Assembly (NCBI GenBank): GCA_026389255.1
Contig: JAPLIF010000183.1
Coordinates: 1 to 9,061, forward strand
Direction: 5' to 3'
Length of the DNA: 9,061 nucleotides
Origin: Cyanobacteriota bacterium
GTDB lineage: Bacteria > Cyanobacteriota > Cyanobacteriia > PCC-6307 > Cyanobiaceae
Shown here in pieces: positions 6,309-9,061 of the stretch. The first letter of the stretch is position 1, and each line of letters starts with the position of its first letter. A model generated the notes under the pieces. That model ran no database searches, was not told the DNA's origin, and saw only the letters and a list, made by a program, of their open reading frames with translations. The position numbers and the translations under genes are program-made.

Positions 6309-7292
6309 ATGGCCCGCCGCGCCCTTCTCGAATTTGAAAAACCGCTGGTCGAGCTGGAGGACCAGATCGAGCAGATCCGGCAGTTGGCCAGGGATTCTGA
6401 GGTGGATGTCAGCCAGCAGATCCTGCAGCTTGAAACCCTGGCGGCCCGCCGCCGCGAGGAGATCTTCAGCCATCTGACCCCGGCACAAAAAATTCAGGTG
6501 GCCCGCCACCCGCAGCGTCCCAGCTGCCTCGATTACATCCAGCTGATCTGCGATTCCTGGATTGAATTGCACGGCGATCGCTGTGGCTCCGATGACCGGG
6601 CCCTCGTCGGCGGCATCGGTCGGATCGCTGGCCAGTCGGTGGTGATGCTGGGCCATCAGAAGGGAAGGGACACGAAGGAAAATGTGGCCCGCAACTTTGG
6701 GATGGCTTCTCCGGGGGGTTACCGCAAGGCCCTGAGGCTGATGGAGCATGCCGATCGTTTCCGCCTGCCGATTCTGACGTTCATCGACACGCCAGGGGCC
6801 TATGCCGGTGTCCTGGCGGAAGAGCAGGGTCAGGGAGAGGCCATTGCCGTCAACTTGAGGGAGATGTTCCGGCTGGAGGTGCCAATTATTGCCACGGTGA
6901 TTGGTGAGGGAGGCTCCGGTGGTGCCCTCGGCATTGGTGTGGCTGACCGGTTGCTGATGTTTGAGCACAGCGTTTATACCGTCGCCAGTCCTGAGGCCTG
7001 TGCCTCCATCCTCTGGCGGGATGCGGCCAAGGCCCCCGTGGCCGCCGAAGCATTGAGGATTACGGCGGCCGATCTTCTGCGTCTCGGTCTGATTGATGCC
7101 GTACTCGATGAACCCTGCGGCGGGAACCACTGGGCACCCCTCCAAGCGGCTGAATCGCTGAAAGCAGCCCTTGGTCTGCAGCTGGCCGAGTTACTGGCAA
7201 TGCCCGTTGCCGAGCTGGTTGCTGGGCGTTACCGCAAGTATCGAGCGATCGGTCGCTTCATGGAGGGGGCGGACGATCCCTTGGGTCCCTAG
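6309..7292 (+). CDS. accA: Acetyl-CoA carboxylase carboxyltransferase subunit alpha
   Basis: 327 residues, the normal length. AccA pairs with AccD (not in this window) to move the carboxyl group from biotinyl-BCCP to acetyl-CoA, giving malonyl-CoA for fatty acid synthesis. The N-terminal helix region [15 protein letters not shown] (9-23) is typical, followed by [14 protein letters not shown] (67-80), ELHGDR (86-91), the [20 protein letters not shown] core (115-134), [15 protein letters not shown] [11 protein letters not shown] (135-145), and [20 protein letters not shown] (158-177). [17 protein letters not shown] (199-215) forms the oxyanion-type loop, and [18 protein letters not shown] (226-243) follows. 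ATG 6309 gives the usual [13 protein letters not shown] start. Upstream in-frame codons overlap aar and are ignored. No clear ribosome site or downstream terminator is seen. Confidence 0.98.
   Translation: MARRALLEFEKPLVELEDQIEQIRQLARDSEVDVSQQILQLETLAARRREEIFSHLTPAQKIQVARHPQRPSCLDYIQLICDSWIELHGDRCGSDDRALVGGIGRIAGQSVVMLGHQKGRDTKENVARNFGMASPGGYRKALRLMEHADRFRLPILTFIDTPGAYAGVLAEEQGQGEAIAVNLREMFRLEVPIIATVIGEGGSGGALGIGVADRLLMFEHSVYTVASPEACASILWRDAAKAPVAAEALRITAADLLRLGLIDAVLDEPCGGNHWAPLQAAESLKAALGLQLAELLAMPVAELVAGRYRKYRAIGRFMEGADDPLGP
6574..6581. repeat. HIP1 octamer GCGATCGC
   Basis: Perfect HIP1 palindrome inside accA; the third in the window. Confidence 0.7.
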
Positions 7293-7491
7293 GACCGCAA
7301 CGGGATCCTGCCTGCAGCATGGTTCGGGGACCCCTCCCCCCCGTGACTTTGGGACACCCACATTTCTTGCGAAGACGTGCCATGCTTTTGAATGTCCCGG
7401 CATCCTCAAGCCTTTTCTTTTGGCCTAACTGCTCGCGATCAGGACTTCAATCAATGTCTTTGTCTGCAGCGGGCCCCTTCTGATAAAACCC
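7293..7491. other. 199-nt intergenic region between accA and folE
   Basis: No credible coding segment or RNA gene was found. It contains a small GGGGACCCC palindrome around 7328-7336 but no hairpin followed by a T tract. The right part, from about 7360, becomes AT-richer, matching the start of folE, and presumably holds the folE promoter; I could not name the boxes. I saw no remnant of another gene in it. Confidence 0.5.
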
Positions 7492-8235
7492 ATGACATCG
7501 ACGCTCCCCTCGAACCTGTCCAGCCGTACGGAGAATCCTGACTCCTTGATGATTCCCGTCAGTCAAAAAATCAAGAATCGTCTTCAGGAGCAAGGGGTTC
7601 CTTTCCTTGCCAATGACAATATCGCCCAGTATATAGAGAACGGAGAACTTGAATGCCTTGAGATTGAGGTTGCGGGAAAAGTACGTGAGCTGCTTAAAAG
7701 CCTTGTAATCGATATTGATAATGATCACAATACTGAAGAAACGGCCGAGCGCGTCGCTCGAATGTACCTCCAAGAGGTCTTTAAGGGGCGTTATCTACCC
7801 CAGCCTAAGGTTGCCAGTTTCCCCAATGTTAAGGATCTGGATGAGATTTATACCGTGGGACCCATCACGGTGCGCTCCGCCTGTTCCCATCACCTTGTCC
7901 CTATCATGGGTAACTGCTGGATTGGGATCAAACCCGGTGAGCGGGTGATCGGAATCTCCAAATTTTCACGAATTGCTGATTGGGTTTTTTCCAGGCCCCA
8001 TATCCAAGAGGAGGCCGTAATTATTCTTGCCGATGAGATTGAAGAACTGTGTCAGCCCCAAGGCCTGGCCATTCTTCTCAAGGCTCAGCACTACTGCATG
8101 AAATGGCGGGGCGTGAAAGAACCCCAAACCAGCATGGTCAACTCTGTGGTTCGTGGTGATTTCCGTAAGGATCCCAGCCTGAAGCAGGAATTTTTTGAGC
8201 TTGTCAAGCAGCAGGAATCGATGATCGGTTATTGA
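7492..8235 (+). CDS. folE: GTP cyclohydrolase I (FolE), picocyanobacterial type
   Basis: 247 residues. It converts GTP to 7,8-dihydroneopterin triphosphate, the first step of folate and pterin synthesis. The zinc ligands are Cys131 and His134 in SACSHHLVPIMG (129-140) and Cys202 in QHYCMKWRGVKEP (199-211). Other marks are NDHNTEETAERVARMY (77-92), VIGISKFSRIADW (152-164), RPHIQEEAV (168-176) and MVNSVVRGDF (215-224). The usual CEHH is CSHH here and the usual RLQVQERLT is RPHIQEEAV. I recall the same changes in other picocyanobacterial FolE proteins, so this looks like the lineage's own type. The ATG 7492 start, MTSTLPSN, is also familiar; no ribosome site is visible. The first 250 bases are much AT-richer than neighbouring genes (73 of 180 G+C, about 41 percent, at 7561-7740). 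It converges on trpF with 8 nt between stops. Confidence 0.95.
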   Translation: MTSTLPSNLSSRTENPDSLMIPVSQKIKNRLQEQGVPFLANDNIAQYIENGELECLEIEVAGKVRELLKSLVIDIDNDHNTEETAERVARMYLQEVFKGRYLPQPKVASFPNVKDLDEIYTVGPITVRSACSHHLVPIMGNCWIGIKPGERVIGISKFSRIADWVFSRPHIQEEAVIILADEIEELCQPQGLAILLKAQHYCMKWRGVKEPQTSMVNSVVRGDFRKDPSLKQEFFELVKQQESMIGY

Positions 8236-8243
8236 ATTGCCGC

Positions 8244-8885
8244 TTAACTATATTGATTAACGACCCTCACCAGGTCCGCAACGCCCTCGAGATCCTTATT
8301 TCCAGGGCTTTTTTCGACGGAGCTGGACACATCCAGTCCGTTCGGCTGCACCTGGGACAGAATGTCCGCAATGGCATGGCTGGCAATCCCACCCGCCAGC
8401 CACCACGGCACCCCAGGGTTGAACCCCTGGAGCCATGCCAAGGGCAGCCTTTGTCCCGTCCCCCCCAGTTGGTCGGCGACCCAGGCATCCAGCAGCAACC
8501 CATCAACATGACCTGCGTAGAGGGCGGCCTGGGTCAGATCGCCAGGATCGCGCAGCCGCAGCGCTTTCCATACCTTGATACCCAAGCTTTGGCGCAATTC
8601 CTGGCAGCGCTCGGCACTTTCCTGGCCATGCAGTTGCACGATGTCATGGCCGTTGCCGCAGCCGAGCCATGCCAGATCCGCTGCCTGGGGATCGGCCACC
8701 ACCACCACCCCAAGGCAGGAGGGTTGGGCGTTTTTGACCGCCGCAAACAGCTCGGTCCGCAGCTCCGGCAGCACAAACCGCGGCGAGGTCTCCACCGCAA
8801 TGACCCCAATGGCCCCTACCCCCATGCCAGCGATGGCGGCGGCCTGGTCGGGTTGACGCAGGCCGCAGATTTTCAACAGCGGCAA
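8244..8885 (-). CDS. trpF: Phosphoribosylanthranilate isomerase (TrpF)
   Basis: 213 residues, normal for a monofunctional TrpF. It isomerises N-(5-phosphoribosyl)anthranilate to CdRP in tryptophan synthesis through a (beta/alpha)8 barrel. The general base Cys7 is in LKICGL and the general acid Asp133 in GLLLDAW. SPRFV (34-38), VQLHGQES (83-90), LAGGI (163-167) and GLDVSSSVE (183-191) give the phosphate-binding end. The start is TTG 8885: the frame has a stop at 8912-8910 and no ATG or GTG between. A second TTG three codons on (8876) would also leave LKICGL intact. AGAGG lies 3 nt before the first TTG. It is divergent from the protease gene (64-nt gap) and convergent with folE. Confidence 0.95.
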   Translation of the reverse strand: MPLLKICGLRQPDQAAAIAGMGVGAIGVIAVETSPRFVLPELRTELFAAVKNAQPSCLGVVVVADPQAADLAWLGCGNGHDIVQLHGQESAERCQELRQSLGIKVWKALRLRDPGDLTQAALYAGHVDGLLLDAWVADQLGGTGQRLPLAWLQGFNPGVPWWLAGGIASHAIADILSQVQPNGLDVSSSVEKSPGNKDLEGVADLVRVVNQYS

Positions 8886-8949
8886 GCGCCTCTGGCGAAG
8901 ATGGCAACCTTAATCGGTCCGCTGATGACTCTCCACCCGCGCAATCACC

Positions 8950-9061
8950 ATGGCTGAAGGTTGGCAGATAGCCCGTCTTTGGGGGATTCCCCTGCGTATT
9001 CACCCCACCTGGCTGGCCATCCTGCTGCTCTGCACGGTGGCCTTTGAGCGCAGCTATCGCC
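8950..9061 (+). CDS. Site-2 protease family (M50) membrane metalloprotease, N-terminal part (cut by window edge)
   Basis: Only 37 residues are visible: MAEGWQIARLWGIPLRIHPT then WLAILLLCTVAFERSYR. The pattern GIPLRIHPTW followed by a hydrophobic stretch is the usual opening of cyanobacterial M50 (S2P/SpoIVFB-like) intramembrane proteases, some with CBS domains. The catalytic HEXXH is beyond the edge, so activity cannot be confirmed. ATG 8950 lacks a clear ribosome site. Its promoter must lie in the 64 nt shared with trpF or within trpF. Confidence 0.8.
   Translation, partial: MAEGWQIARLWGIPLRIHPTWLAILLLCTVAFERSYR

Noticed and set aside
7879..7914. FolE with CSHH instead of CEHH as a foreign replacement enzyme
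   Set aside because: The zinc ligands are intact and I recall the same form in other picocyanobacteria, so the change is probably a lineage trait.
8232..8957. Plus-strand open frame of 241 codons opposite trpF
   Set aside because: It covers the complement of a clear TrpF, and its translation is rich in Pro, His and Gln with no recognisable domain.

Overview
The window comes from a high-GC cyanobacterium, most likely a Cyanobium or Synechococcus-type picocyanobacterium. It carries the cyanobacterial hydrocarbon pair, aldehyde-deformylating oxygenase (ADO) followed by acyl-ACP reductase (AAR). It also has a Tab2-type protein for photosystem I translation, a cyAbrB regulator, a cyanobacterial Rps1B-like S1 protein and three HIP1 octamers (GCGATCGC). 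Protein sequences, especially ADO, FolE and AbrB, read like those I remember from marine and freshwater Synechococcus and Prochlorococcus. This is recall, not a search.

Left part (1-3504), all minus strand, read right to left: an S1-domain protein (rps1b), a Tab2/DUF1092 protein, the purine nucleosidase-type multicopper-fold protein PgeF, a small one-membrane-segment protein whose frame looks broken, and an AbrB-family regulator that runs off the left edge. The first three overlap by 4 and 8 nt and look translationally coupled. They join two probable RNA-binding/translation factors to a housekeeping enzyme.

Middle part (3573-7292), plus strand, divergent from rps1b: a creatininase-family metalloenzyme, then ado, aar and accA. 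Together ado, aar and accA link fatty acid synthesis (AccA, carboxyltransferase alpha subunit) to conversion of acyl-ACP into fatty aldehyde (AAR) and then alkane (ADO). A strong hairpin lies between ado and aar. The creatininase-family gene ends 31 nt before ado, and its role there is unknown.

Right part (7293-9061): a 199-nt gap after accA, then folE on the plus strand with a clearly AT-richer 5' part. It converges, with only 8 nt between stops, on trpF (minus, TTG start). A site-2 protease family gene starts divergently from trpF and runs off the right edge. No tRNA, rRNA, insertion sequence or CRISPR array was seen. Most observations concern gene order, overlaps and small elements. I see no clearly new multi-gene system, but the broken or recoded small gene, the ado-aar leader hairpin and the rps1b-tab2 coupling deserve a second look.
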